From Betaproteobacteria bacterium (lineage in GTDB: Bacteria; Pseudomonadota; Gammaproteobacteria; Burkholderiales; Rhodocyclaceae): 64,000 nucleotides of DNA. The translations under genes and the position numbers were made by a program. Position 1 is the first letter of the stretch. Every line of letters begins with the position of its first letter. The notes beneath the pieces are model-generated. The model had not been told where the DNA came from, searched no databases, and was given only the letters and a program-made list of their open reading frames with translations. Where the stretch lies: contig JACQYB010000045.1 of the NCBI GenBank assembly GCA_016208415.1, positions 1 through 64,000 of the forward strand, in the 5' to 3' direction. Positions 47,287 through 61,649 of the stretch are shown here, piece by piece.

Positions 47287-49107
47287 TCACGCGCCCATCC
47301 GCCCGCGCAGCCCGTCCAGTTCCGCCTCCACCAGCGTTTCCTTCTGCAGCAGGGCCTGGGCGCCGTCTTCCAGCACGTCGCGGTGGTGTTGCAGGATGTC
47401 GCGGGTGCGGGCGAAGGTGTCGGAGACGATGCGCCGCACGGCGCAGTCGATCTCGCGGGCGGTCTCCTCGCTGAAGTCCTTTTCCTTGAGCGTCGGGCCG
47501 CCGTTGCCCAGCATGCTGCGCGGCTCGGTCTCGTAGACCACGTGGCCCAGCTTCTCGTCCATGCCGTAGCGGGTGACGATGCTGCGGGCGATGGAGCTGA
47601 CCTTCACAAGGTCGTCGGCGGCGCCGGTGGACAGGTGGTCGAATACCAGTTGCTCGGCGGCGCGCCCGCCCAGCAGCACCGCCATCTTGTTCTCCAGTTC
47701 GCCGCGGGTCATGAGGAAACGATCCTCGGTGGGGCGCTGGATGGTGTAGCCCAGGGCGCCGATGCCGCGCGGGATGATGGAGATCTTGTGCACCGCGTCG
47801 GCCCCCGGCAGGCTCATGGCCACCAGGGCGTGGCCCATCTCGTGGTAGGCCACCACGCGCCGCTCGTAGGGGTTGAGCAGGCGGTTCTTCTTCTCCAGCC
47901 CGGCGACGATGCGCTCCACCGCGGCGGTGAAATCGTCCAGGGTCACGGCATCGGCGCGCCGGCGGGTGGCCACCAGCGCCGCCTCGTTGCACAGATTGGC
48001 GAGATCCGCGCCGGTGAAGCCGGGGGTGAGCGCGGCGATCTGTTCCACGTCCGCCTCCGGAGCGAGGCGGATCTTGCGCATGTGCACCCGGAGGATCTCC
48101 ACCCGGCCCTTCTTGTCGGGTCGGTCCACCAGCACCTGGCGGTCGAAGCGGCCGGCGCGCAGCAGGGCCGGGTCGAGGATCTCGGGGCGGTTGGTGGCGG
48201 CCAGCAGCACCAGGCCCACGCCGGTGTCGAAACCGTCCATCTCCACCAGCAACTGGTTGAGCGTCTGCTCCTTCTCGTCGTGGCCGCCCAGGCCGCCGAA
48301 GGCGCCGCGGGCGCGGCCCAGGGCGTCCAGCTCGTCGATGAAGATGATGGCCGGCGCCTTGCCCCGCGCCTGCTCGAACAGGTCGCGCACCCGCGCCGCG
48401 CCCACGCCGACGAACATCTCCACGAACTCCGAGCCCGAGATGGAGAAGAACGGCACCCCCGCCTCGCCCGCCACGGCGCGCGCCAGCAGGGTCTTGCCGG
48501 TGCCGGGGGGGCCCACCAGCAGCACGCCCTTGGGTACGCGCCCGCCCAGGCGCCCGTAGTCACCGGGATTCTTGAGGAAGCCCACCACCTCCTGCAGCTC
48601 CTCCTTGGCCTCGTCCACCCCGGCCACGTCGTCGAAGGTGACGCCGGTGGACGACTCCATGTACACCTTGGCCTTGCTCTTGCCGATGGCCATGAAGCCG
48701 CCGCCCAGGCCCTGTTTCTCGGCGAAGCGGCGCATGACGAACAGCCAGATGGCGACGAACACCACCGCCGGCACGATCCAGCCCAGGATGTCGCGCAGGA
48801 AGGTGCTCTCCACCACGCCGGTGAATTTCACGTCGTACTGGGCCAGGTCGCGCGCCAGGTCCGCCTCGACGCGGGTGGTGACGAACTTGCTGCGCCCGTC
48901 GGCCAGGGGGCTCTTGAGGGTGCCGGTGATGTAGTTGTCGGTGATGGCGATCTCCGCCACCCGGCCTTCCTTGAGCAGCGCCTGGAACTCGCTGTAGGGC
49001 AGCGGCTCCACGGTGCGCGCCTGCACCCACAGGTTGTGCAGCCACATCACCGTGAGCAGGGCGAAGATGAAGTACCAGACGCTGAACTGGGTTTTCTTTT
49101 CAAACAT
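47287..49107 (-). CDS. ftsH: ATP-dependent zinc metalloprotease FtsH
   Basis: The 606-residue membrane protease has two N-terminal transmembrane helices (residues 8-28 and 107-126) around a periplasmic domain. The AAA module follows with Walker A GPPGTGKT (199-206), Walker [12 protein letters not shown] and the second region of homology [20 protein letters not shown], then the M41 protease domain with HEMGH (422-426). It degrades membrane and regulatory proteins. The gene stands alone, not beside rlmE or folP as the main ftsH often does, so it may be an additional paralogue. Its 3' end borders a 71-base repeat. Confidence 0.94.
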   Translation of the reverse strand: MFEKKTQFSVWYFIFALLTVMWLHNLWVQARTVEPLPYSEFQALLKEGRVAEIAITDNYITGTLKSPLADGRSKFVTTRVEADLARDLAQYDVKFTGVVESTFLRDILGWIVPAVVFVAIWLFVMRRFAEKQGLGGGFMAIGKSKAKVYMESSTGVTFDDVAGVDEAKEELQEVVGFLKNPGDYGRLGGRVPKGVLLVGPPGTGKTLLARAVAGEAGVPFFSISGSEFVEMFVGVGAARVRDLFEQARGKAPAIIFIDELDALGRARGAFGGLGGHDEKEQTLNQLLVEMDGFDTGVGLVLLAATNRPEILDPALLRAGRFDRQVLVDRPDKKGRVEILRVHMRKIRLAPEADVEQIAALTPGFTGADLANLCNEAALVATRRRADAVTLDDFTAAVERIVAGLEKKNRLLNPYERRVVAYHEMGHALVAMSLPGADAVHKISIIPRGIGALGYTIQRPTEDRFLMTRGELENKMAVLLGGRAAEQLVFDHLSTGAADDLVKVSSIARSIVTRYGMDEKLGHVVYETEPRSMLGNGGPTLKEKDFSEETAREIDCAVRRIVSDTFARTRDILQHHRDVLEDGAQALLQKETLVEAELDGLRGRMGA

Positions 49108-49173
49108 CGATGCGCTCCCGGAAGTCGGGGGAATGCACTTTAGATGGGGGCCGACGGGCCGCAATTCCAGTCG

Positions 49174-49674
49174 TCACGTCCCCCGCTCGCCTCCTCGGCC
49201 GCCGCGGGCGCGAACGGTTTCGCGCTGCACACGGATGAACGCCGCCACCGCCGCATCGCGCCGCAGCCCCGCCAGATCCTCCGCCGTGGGGAGTTGCGGC
49301 CGGTCCCGCTCCCCATTCACCATGCACAGGAAGCCCAGCGGCTCGGCGCCCGCCGGCCGGAACTGGTGCCAGGTCATGGCCGGGATGCTCACCAGATCGT
49401 ACGCGGCCACCGCCTCCACCCGCTCCCCCAGCAGGCAGCGTCCGTGGCCGCGCAGGATCATCACCGCGTGCATGTGTTCATGGCGCTCCAGGGTGCTGAA
49501 GCCGCCCGGCAGGACCTCGAAGTAGCGCAGCTCGCAGCCCAGCGTGGGCTCCTGGAATAGCACCTGGCGGCTGACGTCGCGGAAGGGCGCGCTTCCTTCC
49601 GCCTTGTAGCGCAGGCGCTCGACCTGTTGCCAAGCGAAACCGGGGAGGAAGCGGCGGACGGCGGGCGCGGTCAT
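49174..49674 (-). CDS. Single-domain cupin protein
   Basis: The 166-residue protein has a cupin barrel with FEVLPGGFSTLERHEHMHAVMILRGHGRCLLGERVEAVAAYDLVSIPAMTWHQFRPAG, including the metal-type HEH and H residues of motif 1 and the H of motif 2. The C-terminal part is helical and Arg-rich. It could be a small dioxygenase or sensor; the substrate is unknown. Start at 49674. It is followed by ftsH on the same strand, about 65 bases away. Confidence 0.8.
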   Translation of the reverse strand: MTAPAVRRFLPGFAWQQVERLRYKAEGSAPFRDVSRQVLFQEPTLGCELRYFEVLPGGFSTLERHEHMHAVMILRGHGRCLLGERVEAVAAYDLVSIPAMTWHQFRPAGAEPLGFLCMVNGERDRPQLPTAEDLAGLRRDAAVAAFIRVQRETVRARGGRGGERGT

Positions 49675-49883
49675 GGCGTGCGCGGCGAACGGGGATGCGC
49701 CCCATTCTACGCCCCGCTCGCGGACATCATGGCGTCGCACGCCTTCCGGTAGGATGCCGCTCCGGGAGGCGCAACGATGGCGCGCCGGGCGCGAGGCGAT
49801 GGCCCGGGGCACGCGTCGATGGCGCCCCCCTGGCAGCAGTGCCGGGCGGGCGCAGGACACGTCGGGACATGTGGAGGATGGCG

Positions 49884-51302
49884 ATGAAAGCGAGGTGGAT
49901 GGAAGCGCTGCGGCGCACAGGGATCGGCGTGCGGCGCGGTTGCCGGGCGCTGGCGCTGGCGCTGCCGCTGGTCCTGCCGCTGCCGCTGGCCCTGCCGCTG
50001 GCCCTGCTGCTGGCGTCGCCGTCACAGGCTGCCGCCCTGCTGGCCGGTCCGATGGCGGGCGCGCGGGACATGCGCGGCGTGTCGCTGTGGCTGCAGGCCG
50101 ACGGGCCGGCGCGGGTGCAGATCGAATACTGGCCGGAGGAGCGCCCCGCGCAGGTGCGCCGCACCCGCCCGCTGCGCCTTTCCGAAGCCGACGACTTCGC
50201 CGCCACGCTGCGCATCGAGGATTTGGACCCCGGACGCGCCTACGGCTATCGCGTACGCCTGGACGGTCGGCCGCTGGCGGGGGAGCCGCCGCTGCGTTTC
50301 ACCACCCAGGCGCTGTGGCAATGGCGTAGCGATCCGCCGGACTTCGCCGTGGTGCTGGGCTCCTGCAGCTACATCAACGAAGAGGGCCACGACCGCCCCG
50401 GCTCGCCCTACGGCGGCGGCTACGGCATCTTCGGCGCCATGGCGGCGCAGCGCCCGGACATGGTGCTGTGGCTCGGCGACAACCTCTACTTCCGCGAGCC
50501 CGACCTCGGCAGTCCCTGGGCCATGGCGCGGCGCTGGCGCCACGACCGCGCCCTGCCCGAACTGCAGCCTCTCGCGCGCACCGGCCACCACTTCGCCATC
50601 TGGGACGACCACGACTACGGCCCCAACGACGCCTCCTCCGCCTGGCAGTTCAAGGGCGAGGCGCTGAGCCTGTTCCGCCGCTACTGGGCCAACCCGTCCT
50701 ACGGCCTGCCCGGGGTGCCAGGGATCTTCACCGTGGTGAGCTTCAACGACGTGGATTTCTTCCTCCTGGACGACCGCTGGCACCGCGACCGCGACCGCCT
50801 CCAGGCGCCCGCCAAGACCATGCTCGGCGCCGCCCAGTTGCGCTGGCTGCAAAACGCCCTGCTGAGTTCCAACGCCCGCTTCAAGGTCATCGCCAACGGC
50901 AGCCAGATGCTGGGCGAGGGCAGCCGCGGCGAGGGCTGGCACCACTTTCCCGAGGAACGCGGCGCCTTCCTGGAGTGGCTGGCGGGCGCCCGCGTGGACG
51001 GCGTGCTGTTCCTCTCCGGCGACCGCCATTTCACGGAACTGACGCGCAGCGAGCGCCCCGGCAACTACCCGCTGTTCGAACTGACCTGCTCGCCCCTCAC
51101 CGCCGGAAGCTGGATGCCCGAGGGCGAAGCGCGCCGGCCGAATGTCGTCCCCGGCACGCTGGTCGGGGAGCGCAACTTCTGTCGCCTGGAGTTCTCCGGT
51201 CCGGGGAAGGTGCGGCAATTGGTGATCAAGAGCTTCAACGCCCGCGGCGAGGAGCTGTGGCGGCAGGAGATCCGGGCGGAGGAGTTGCGGACGGCGCGCT
51301 GA
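49884..51302 (+). CDS. PhoD-like metallophosphatase
   Basis: The 472-residue exported protein has a long hydrophobic signal region (RALALALPLVLPLPLALPLALLLASPSQA, residues about 20-50), a fibronectin-like N-terminal domain and a PhoD-type metallophosphatase domain. Its motifs are VVLGSCSYIN, MVLWLGDNLYF, FAIWDDHDYGPNDASS, FLLDDRWHRD and LFLSGDRHFTEL, which supply the metal ligands. PhoD enzymes hydrolyse phosphodiesters and monoesters outside the cytoplasm. GGAGG six bases before the ATG at 49884 supports this start over the earlier ATGs at 49869 and 49878. Confidence 0.9.
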   Translation: MKARWMEALRRTGIGVRRGCRALALALPLVLPLPLALPLALLLASPSQAAALLAGPMAGARDMRGVSLWLQADGPARVQIEYWPEERPAQVRRTRPLRLSEADDFAATLRIEDLDPGRAYGYRVRLDGRPLAGEPPLRFTTQALWQWRSDPPDFAVVLGSCSYINEEGHDRPGSPYGGGYGIFGAMAAQRPDMVLWLGDNLYFREPDLGSPWAMARRWRHDRALPELQPLARTGHHFAIWDDHDYGPNDASSAWQFKGEALSLFRRYWANPSYGLPGVPGIFTVVSFNDVDFFLLDDRWHRDRDRLQAPAKTMLGAAQLRWLQNALLSSNARFKVIANGSQMLGEGSRGEGWHHFPEERGAFLEWLAGARVDGVLFLSGDRHFTELTRSERPGNYPLFELTCSPLTAGSWMPEGEARRPNVVPGTLVGERNFCRLEFSGPGKVRQLVIKSFNARGEELWRQEIRAEELRTAR

Positions 51303-51312
51303 GCGCGAGGGC

Positions 51313-51437
51313 GTGCTTCGACCGGGCCGCGAAGCCGGTGCTTCGACCGAGCCGCGAAGCCGGCGCTTCGACCGGGCCGCGAAATCGGGGCGCCGACTGT
51401 GCGGCTCGGTTGGCGCTTCGACCGAGCGCCGGGCCGC
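51313..51437. repeat. 25-base tandem repeats upstream of fic gene
   Basis: Five head-to-tail units of 25 bases (51313, 51338, 51363, 51388, 51413), consensus opening GTGCTTCGACCGGGCCGCGA; the fourth is strongly diverged. Each intact unit carries CTTCG...CGAAG, so each can form a small hairpin. The array lies just after the PhoD-like stop and before an AT-richer leader of the Fic gene. Confidence 0.85.
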
Positions 51438-51571
51438 AGTTCCGCGCCCTCGGAGCCGGCCGGCGTCGGCGCGTGCGAATCCTCCCAGAAGGGCGGACAA
51501 TTCCAGCGACAAAGTTCTCCGCCATATACAGCTAACACAATGATAGACTGGCAAAAATACAGCTTTTCCAC

Positions 51572-52789
51572 ATGGACATTTCGCCGGACATCGTGAGCCT
51601 GGCAGACCTTCCGGAAATCGCGCAGCGCGTCGATACCGACCGCTTCGGCCCCTTCGTGTTCCAGGTCGGCATCGACGCCGGCACCTTGCAGGTGCCCCTG
51701 CAGCGCATCGAGGACGCCCACGAGCGCTTCATCGCCTCGCCCCTGTCCCAGGTGGCCAGCAGGCTGGAACGGGAGGTGGTGGTGGGCAGCGTGTTCGGCA
51801 CCAACACGATTGAAGGTGGCACCCTGACCGAGGACGAGACCGCCCGCGCCCTGGAACTCGACCCGGCCCAGGTGCGGGAGGTGGAGCAGCGCCGGGCGGT
51901 CAACATCAAGGCGGCCTACGACCTCGCACAACGGTCCGCCGCTACTCCGGGCTGGTCGCTCGACGCGGCATTCGTCGTCGAAGCGCACCGCCTCATCACC
52001 CACGACATCCCCCACGCCGACAACCGTCCGGGCCTGCTGCGCGACAATCCCCGGCAGCGCATCACCTACGTCGGCGACGAAGCCCACGGCGGGCGCTACA
52101 AGCCCCCCCAGTACGGCGCGGACATCCGCCGCCTGCTCGAAGCCCTGGTCGCCTGGCACGCCGAGCTGGAAGCGGCGGGCGTCCCGGCGCTGATCCGCGC
52201 CCCCCTGGTGCATCTCCACTTCGAGCAGATCCACCCCTTCTGGGACGGCAACGGGCGCGTGGGGCGCGTCGTCGAGGCGACGCTGCTCCAGGCGGCCGGC
52301 TACCGCTATGCGCCCTTCGCCCTGGCACGCCACTACCTCGCCCACATCGACGCCTACTTCACGCTCTTCAACACCTGCCGCAAGGCGGCGGCCCAGGACA
52401 GGCACGCGCCCAACCAGGCTTTCGTCGCATTCCACCTGGAGGGCATGCGCCAGACCATCAATGCCCTGCACGACCGGGTCAATGGCCTGGTCGGCATGCT
52501 CCTCTACGAGAGCGAGATTCGCCGCGCCCTGGACCGGAAACGCATCAACGCCCGCCAATACACCATCCTGTCGCACCTCCTCGACCGCGGCCGGCCAGTG
52601 CCGGTGGAAGAACTGCGCCGCGCGCCCTGGTACGCCAGCCTCTACCTGCGGCTCAACGACAAGACCCGGAGCCGCGATCTGGTGCGCCTGCGGGAGCTGG
52701 AGCTGGTCTTTCTCGACACCCGCCACGCGCTTTGGCCGGGTTTTCTGCCGCCCAAGGACGTGAAGCCCGTGACAGGAAGGCGCGGCTGA
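51572..52789 (+). CDS. Fic family AMP-transferase-like protein
   Basis: The 405-residue protein contains the Fic motif HPFWDGNGRVGR (His221-Arg232), which carries the catalytic His and the phosphate-binding loop for ATP. An N-terminal autoinhibitory motif GTNTIEGG (Thr77, Glu81, Gly82) matches the class II (S/T)xxxE(G/N) inhibitory helix. A C-terminal winged-helix-like domain (INARQYTILSHLLDRGRPVPVEELRR...LRLRELELVFLDTRHALW) follows. It would AMPylate a protein target and be self-restrained. The leader (51480-51571) is AT-rich and probably holds the promoter; no strong ribosome site precedes the ATG. Confidence 0.92.
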   Translation: MDISPDIVSLADLPEIAQRVDTDRFGPFVFQVGIDAGTLQVPLQRIEDAHERFIASPLSQVASRLEREVVVGSVFGTNTIEGGTLTEDETARALELDPAQVREVEQRRAVNIKAAYDLAQRSAATPGWSLDAAFVVEAHRLITHDIPHADNRPGLLRDNPRQRITYVGDEAHGGRYKPPQYGADIRRLLEALVAWHAELEAAGVPALIRAPLVHLHFEQIHPFWDGNGRVGRVVEATLLQAAGYRYAPFALARHYLAHIDAYFTLFNTCRKAAAQDRHAPNQAFVAFHLEGMRQTINALHDRVNGLVGMLLYESEIRRALDRKRINARQYTILSHLLDRGRPVPVEELRRAPWYASLYLRLNDKTRSRDLVRLRELELVFLDTRHALWPGFLPPKDVKPVTGRRG

Positions 52790-52895
52790 GCGGGTGTGAT
52801 GTCTGCGTCCCGGCATGGCGGGCACTCGCCGGACCGGACTGCGCCGTGTCTGCCGGGCGGCCACCCGGAGGCGAGGGCGGGTCGGGACGCCCGGG

Positions 52896-54074
52896 CTATG
52901 CGCCCCGCCGCACCGCCGCCGCCAGTTCCCGTCCCCGCTCCAGCATCGCCTCCCCCGCCGCCAGCAGACCGCCGCCGATGAGCAGCATGGTGTCGGCGCC
53001 GTAGAACTCCAGCATTTCCGGCACCCGTTCCAGGCTCATGCCGCCGGCGGGCACGGGCAGGGCCGGACGGTGGCGGAAGGGTTTCCCGGCGGGCGCCAGA
53101 CCCTCCACGCCCCCACCCGCGTCCGTGCCGTCCGCCCTTCCCCGCGCTCCGCCATCGCGCATGCCGCGGGCCGACTCGGCAATCGACCGACAGGTCTCCG
53201 GGGAGTAGGTGAAGCGCCCGCCGTGGTTGGGGAAAATCACGGCATCCGCCCCGCACCAGCGGAACAGCTTGCCGAGGAGCAGCGGCGGCGCGATGCGCGC
53301 CGCGCCACCCAGGGCCGGGTGGGCCAGCACCGGCAGGCCCAGGGCATCCGGGTCGGCGGCCAGTTCCGCCAGCAGCGGCAGGCCGGCGATCATGGGCGCG
53401 AGCATCACCATGCGGCAGCCGGCCTCGCGGGCGATGCGTGCCTGCTCCAGCAGGCGCCGCGGCCCGCCGGTAAGGCTGGGGGCGTAGACCGTGTGGCCGC
53501 CGGTGGCGCGGTTGGCTTCGTCGACGGCGCGCTGGCAGGCTTCGACCCGTGCGGCGAAAGGGGCGGCGCGCTGGTCGGCCAGGCCGTGGTCGTCCTTGAT
53601 GACGTCGATGCCGGCCACGGCGAAGGTGCGGGCGAGCCGCGCCAGCTCCTCCGCCGCCAGGCCCTGGGGCTTGAGCGCCGTGGCAGTGAGCGCCCGCTCA
53701 CGGGCGCCGGTGGCGGCGCGGATGCCGGCGATGCCGAAGCGCGGCCCGGGCAGTGCCCCCGCCAGATCGTCGGGCAGTTCCACGTCCAGCAGTTCCACGT
53801 CGGGCTGCAGCGAGGTGTTGCCGAACAGCATGTTGAGCAACTGGCCCGCCTCGTGGCCGGTAGTGGCTGTCGCCAGCAGCAGCGTCACGGCGTGGCCGCC
53901 TCCGGGAAGCGGCCGGATGTCTTCCACCTGCGCCACCACCTCGTCCAGCACGTGGGCGTGACGGATGGCCTCCAGCGGCATTTCCACGCTCTGCTCGACG
54001 GCGATGGCCCGGGCGCGGGCGTCCACATCGCGGGCGGGGCAGGTGAGGCGGTAGATGGCGCGGAATCGGGACAT
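52896..54074 (-). CDS. RuBisCO-like protein (form IV)
   Basis: The 392-residue protein has the RuBisCO large-subunit fold with an N-terminal alpha-beta domain and a barrel containing ATALKPQGL (Lys135), DVIKDDHGLADQ (Lys160, Asp161, Asp162, His163), YAPSLTGG, LAHPALGG and ADAVIFPNHGGRF. In true RuBisCO the metal site is KDDE; here the last residue is His, and other catalytic residues also differ, so it cannot fix CO2. Related proteins take part in methionine salvage or in isomerising acid-sugar phosphates. No methionine-salvage genes are beside it; the neighbours are a Fic protein and an ABC exporter. Confidence 0.9.
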   Translation of the reverse strand: MSRFRAIYRLTCPARDVDARARAIAVEQSVEMPLEAIRHAHVLDEVVAQVEDIRPLPGGGHAVTLLLATATTGHEAGQLLNMLFGNTSLQPDVELLDVELPDDLAGALPGPRFGIAGIRAATGARERALTATALKPQGLAAEELARLARTFAVAGIDVIKDDHGLADQRAAPFAARVEACQRAVDEANRATGGHTVYAPSLTGGPRRLLEQARIAREAGCRMVMLAPMIAGLPLLAELAADPDALGLPVLAHPALGGAARIAPPLLLGKLFRWCGADAVIFPNHGGRFTYSPETCRSIAESARGMRDGGARGRADGTDAGGGVEGLAPAGKPFRHRPALPVPAGGMSLERVPEMLEFYGADTMLLIGGGLLAAGEAMLERGRELAAAVRRGA

Positions 54075-54147
54075 GGGGTGCGACCGGGCGGGTGGCTGCG
54101 CTGGGGGAAGGCGTCGGGGTGCTACATGCCCCGTCGCGGGCGCGGGC

Positions 54148-56076
<1,929 letters not shown>

Positions 56077-56353
56077 GGACTCATTCTAAAGCACCCGTCC
56101 GGCCGGCAACACCCACCAACGCGACGCAGCGATGAGCAGAATCAGCGAGGCTGCCAGAGGTGCGGCAGGAGGGAATCGAGGTCGCGGGCCTTGGCGCAAG
56201 GCGAGCGGCCCCGGGTCAGCACCTCGCGCCGACAGCCCCGCTACCGCAGCAGCGGGACACCCTTGCTCAACGCGCGGCATTGAGCATCTGCGCGCGCCTC
56301 TCGGCGAGGCATTTGCGGGCGCATTCCGCCGAGCCGCTGCGGGGCTGTCAAGC

Positions 56354-56394
56354 GTATTAACAAATTGCTTGCCTTCCCCGTAATTCGTTAATAC
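56354..56394. promoter_or_regulatory. brnTA operator palindrome and promoter
   Basis: GTATTAACAAATT (56354-56366) and AATTCGTTAATAC (56382-56394) form an inverted repeat of 13-base arms with a single mismatch. It surrounds a TTGCTT -35-like box (56365-56370) and overlaps a TAATAC -10-like box (56389-56394, 18-base spacing). It lies about ten bases before the brnT start and is very likely the operator bound by the BrnT-BrnA complex. The rest of the 56077-56353 stretch shows no gene or repeat that I recognise. Confidence 0.75.
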
Positions 56395-56403
56395 AATTTG
56401 TGC

Positions 56404-56673
56404 GTGGTCACCTACGACGAAACGAAACGCCAAGCCAACCCTGCCAAACATGGCATCGACCTGGCGGAGTGTTCGGGCGTTTTCGATGCGCCGATGCTGA
56501 CCGAGGAGGATGCCCGCGAAGCCTACGGCGAGCAGCGCTTGAAAAGCCTGTGCTGGGTCAGGGCGCGCGTGGCGGTGTTGGTATGGACGGATCGCGAGAC
56601 CGGCCCACATCTGATTTCCTGCCGATACGGTGACAAACATGAAACGCAAACCTACTTCAATACCTTCCTTTAG
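56404..56673 (+). CDS. brnT: BrnT family ribonuclease toxin
   Basis: The 89-residue protein is a complete BrnT: YDETKRQANPAKHGIDLAECSGVFDAPMLTEEDAREAYGEQRLKSLCWVRARVAVLVWTDRE and the C-terminal ISCRYGDKHETQTYFN. BrnT cuts RNA and arrests growth; BrnA neutralises it. A GTG at 56404 is chosen because VTYDETKRQANPxKHGI aligns with the family N-terminus; a TTG at 56398 is also in frame. Both lie almost directly after the promoter, so the mRNA may be nearly leaderless. It overlaps brnA. Confidence 0.88.
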   Translation: MVTYDETKRQANPAKHGIDLAECSGVFDAPMLTEEDAREAYGEQRLKSLCWVRARVAVLVWTDRETGPHLISCRYGDKHETQTYFNTFL

Positions 56674-56971
56674 TCCCGAAGAAATGGCGGTGGCGCTGGC
56701 GGCGGCGCCCGATGAGCCGGTCGCCGATGCCGATAATCCACCCACGGTGGCGGCACAGTGGCAAGACGCGGTGGAAAGCCGGTCGTTGCCCGAGCTGCGG
56801 CGAAAACTCGTCGCGCGTCGGCGCGGCCCGGGCCGTGCGCCGCTCAAGGTACCGACGACGATTCGTTTCGATGCGGACGTGCTGGCGGCGCTCAAGGCAT
56901 CCGGCAAGGGCTGGCAGACGCGCGTGAATGAGGCCATGCGCGACTGGCTCAAGACCCATTCTCCGGGGTAG
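56639..56971 (+). CDS. brnA: BrnA family antitoxin
   Basis: The 110-residue protein ends with the BrnA ribbon-helix-helix DNA-binding domain (VPTTIRFDADVLAALKASGKGWQTRVNEAMRDWLKTH). The N-terminal acidic part (PSFSPEEMAVALAAAPDEPVADADNPPTVAAQWQDAVESRS) should wrap the toxin. It represses its own operon, probably at the palindrome upstream of brnT. Start at ATG 56639; a GTG at 56630 is also possible. The gene overlaps the 3' end of brnT by 35 bases. Confidence 0.9.
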   Translation: MKRKPTSIPSFSPEEMAVALAAAPDEPVADADNPPTVAAQWQDAVESRSLPELRRKLVARRRGPGRAPLKVPTTIRFDADVLAALKASGKGWQTRVNEAMRDWLKTHSPG

Positions 56972-57342
56972 GTGTCATCGCTTCATCCTCCGCGGTCCAA
57001 TCGGGTAAGGGCCGGCTTCCCACCGGCCCTCCCGACACCCCCACGGCATGCGGGTCCGCTACCCGGGCGGTTCATGAACAGGCAGCACACACCCATCTCA
57101 GGCATACCCCTGAGCCTTCATCCACAGCTCATGGATACTGATCATGAACCGGGTCTCTCGATCATCGAGGGAGCGAGCTGATCATTCTCCTGGCTGGTGG
57201 TGACAGGAGCACTGAAGCCAGCCATGGCTGGCCAGGTGCGGTCGTCTTCGCCGGGATCGCCCGCCGCCAGGGAATGCCGTCTGGCGGGGGCTTCGGCGGG
57301 AAGTCCGCTTCCACGGCCTGCACCGGGTGCCGCTCGGCGCGC
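56972..57342. other. Gene-poor stretch with a terminator-like hairpin
   Basis: The 371-base gap between brnA and the methyltransferase gene contains a stem AGGGCCGG/CCGGCCCT (57008-57030), extended by CGGG/CCCG to about 57002-57034, without a T-run; it may end brnTA transcription. Beyond that the segment resembles no gene or repeat I recognise. A 69-codon open frame (56972-57181) lacks a ribosome site. Confidence 0.4.
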
Positions 57343-58113
57343 CTACCCCATCACTGCGACGATGAACAGCCGGCGGAAGGGGAACAGCGTGCGCCCGTCG
57401 GCATGGCGCGGATAGGCCGCCGCCACGCGACGGCGGTAGTCGGCCTCGAAGGCGCTGCGCCACGGCTCCTCCAGCGCCGCCAGCAGCGGCACCAGCAGCG
57501 AGCCGCGGGTCCAGTCCGCCACGGGGTTGTCGCCTTCAAGCACCTGCAGGTACTCCGTCTCCCAGATGTCGAGGCTGCGCGCCCGCGCAACCAGCAGGTC
57601 GTGATAATTCCCCGCCCCGCGCACCGGCGCGGACCGCAGCAGGGGCTCCAGCACCGCGCGCCACGGGCCTTCCCGGGCCGCCTGGCAGGCGCACCGGTGG
57701 GACGGCGCGGCGAAGTTGTCCGGCATCTGCACCGCCAGCGCACCGCCCGGGCGCACGAACCCGGCCAGGCGCGGGAACAGGGTCTCGTGGTGGTCCAGCC
57801 AGTGCAGGGCGGCGTTGGAGAACAACACGTCCACCGGCGCCTCGGGCGCCCAGGTCGCCACATCCGCCTGCTGCCAGGCCACCCCCGGCACCACCGCGGC
57901 GGCGGCGCGGGCGAGCATCTCGGCGGAGTTGTCCACCCCCGTCACCGCCGCCCGCGGCCAGCGCGCCTGAAGGATGCGCGTGACGTTGCCCGGCCCGCAG
58001 CCCAGGTCCGCCACGGTGGTGGCGTCCTCCACCGGCACCCGGGCCAGCAGGTCCACGGCGGGGCGCAGCCGCAGGTCGCCGAAGGCGAGGTAGTGGTCGG
58101 GGTTCCAGGGCAT
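57343..58113 (-). CDS. tam: Trans-aconitate 2-methyltransferase
   Basis: The 256-residue SAM-dependent methyltransferase has the class I motif VADLGCGPGNVTRIL, acidic motif II (VTGVDNSAEMLARA), and the Tam-type start MPWNPDHYLAFGDLRLRPAVDLLARV together with FSNAALHWLDHHETLFPRLAGFVRPGGALAVQMPDNF. Tam methylates trans-aconitate, an inhibitor of aconitase formed spontaneously from citrate-cycle intermediates. Length and motifs match E. coli Tam. It is a stand-alone gene with the kinase gene about 100 bases upstream on the same strand. Confidence 0.9.
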   Translation of the reverse strand: MPWNPDHYLAFGDLRLRPAVDLLARVPVEDATTVADLGCGPGNVTRILQARWPRAAVTGVDNSAEMLARAAAAVVPGVAWQQADVATWAPEAPVDVLFSNAALHWLDHHETLFPRLAGFVRPGGALAVQMPDNFAAPSHRCACQAAREGPWRAVLEPLLRSAPVRGAGNYHDLLVARARSLDIWETEYLQVLEGDNPVADWTRGSLLVPLLAALEEPWRSAFEADYRRRVAAAYPRHADGRTLFPFRRLFIVAVMG

Positions 58114-58215
58114 GGCGATGGGATTCCGCAGGGACGCTCCGCGATGCTGCCACGGCAAGGGCGGCAACGGAAGGGCGGGCGGTATCACTCGGCGGGAAGG
58201 CGCCCTCCCGGGCAC

Positions 58216-61389
<3,174 letters not shown>

Positions 61390-61621
61390 TGAGGGTTTCC
61401 TGTCCGGTGATGTCAAAGGAAGGTGCCTCCCCGCGCGGGCTCATCCCATCGCGGTGGACACGCCAGAAATGTCGGCCCGCGGGCCGGAATCTTTAAGGAT
61501 TCCGCCAGCTTGCGCCGCGGCGGCGGAGGCCGCGGGCAGTGGCCGTCGCGCCCGCCCCGGTGGCCCACGGGTCGGTGGAACCACGTTTGGAGTTGAAATT
61601 CCAGAAATTGAACGTATGATT

Positions 61622-61635
61622 GAAACGAACGTTTG
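61622..61635. promoter_or_regulatory. PsrA-type operator
   Basis: GAAAC GAAC GTTTG matches the known PsrA recognition pattern (G/C)AAAC-N2-4-GTTT(G/C) exactly. It lies 15 bases before the start of the PsrA-type regulator gene, the position expected for autorepression. The start codon at 61650 is chosen partly because an earlier TTG at 61620 would place the operator inside the gene. Confidence 0.7.
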
Positions 61636-61649
61636 ATTCACGCCCAACC

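Noticed and set aside
51313-51437. 25-base repeats as a CRISPR array
   Set aside because: The units are directly adjacent with no unique spacers.
56132-56383. 83-codon plus-strand frame before brnT
   Set aside because: No ribosome site or recognisable motif, and it would run into the brn operator.
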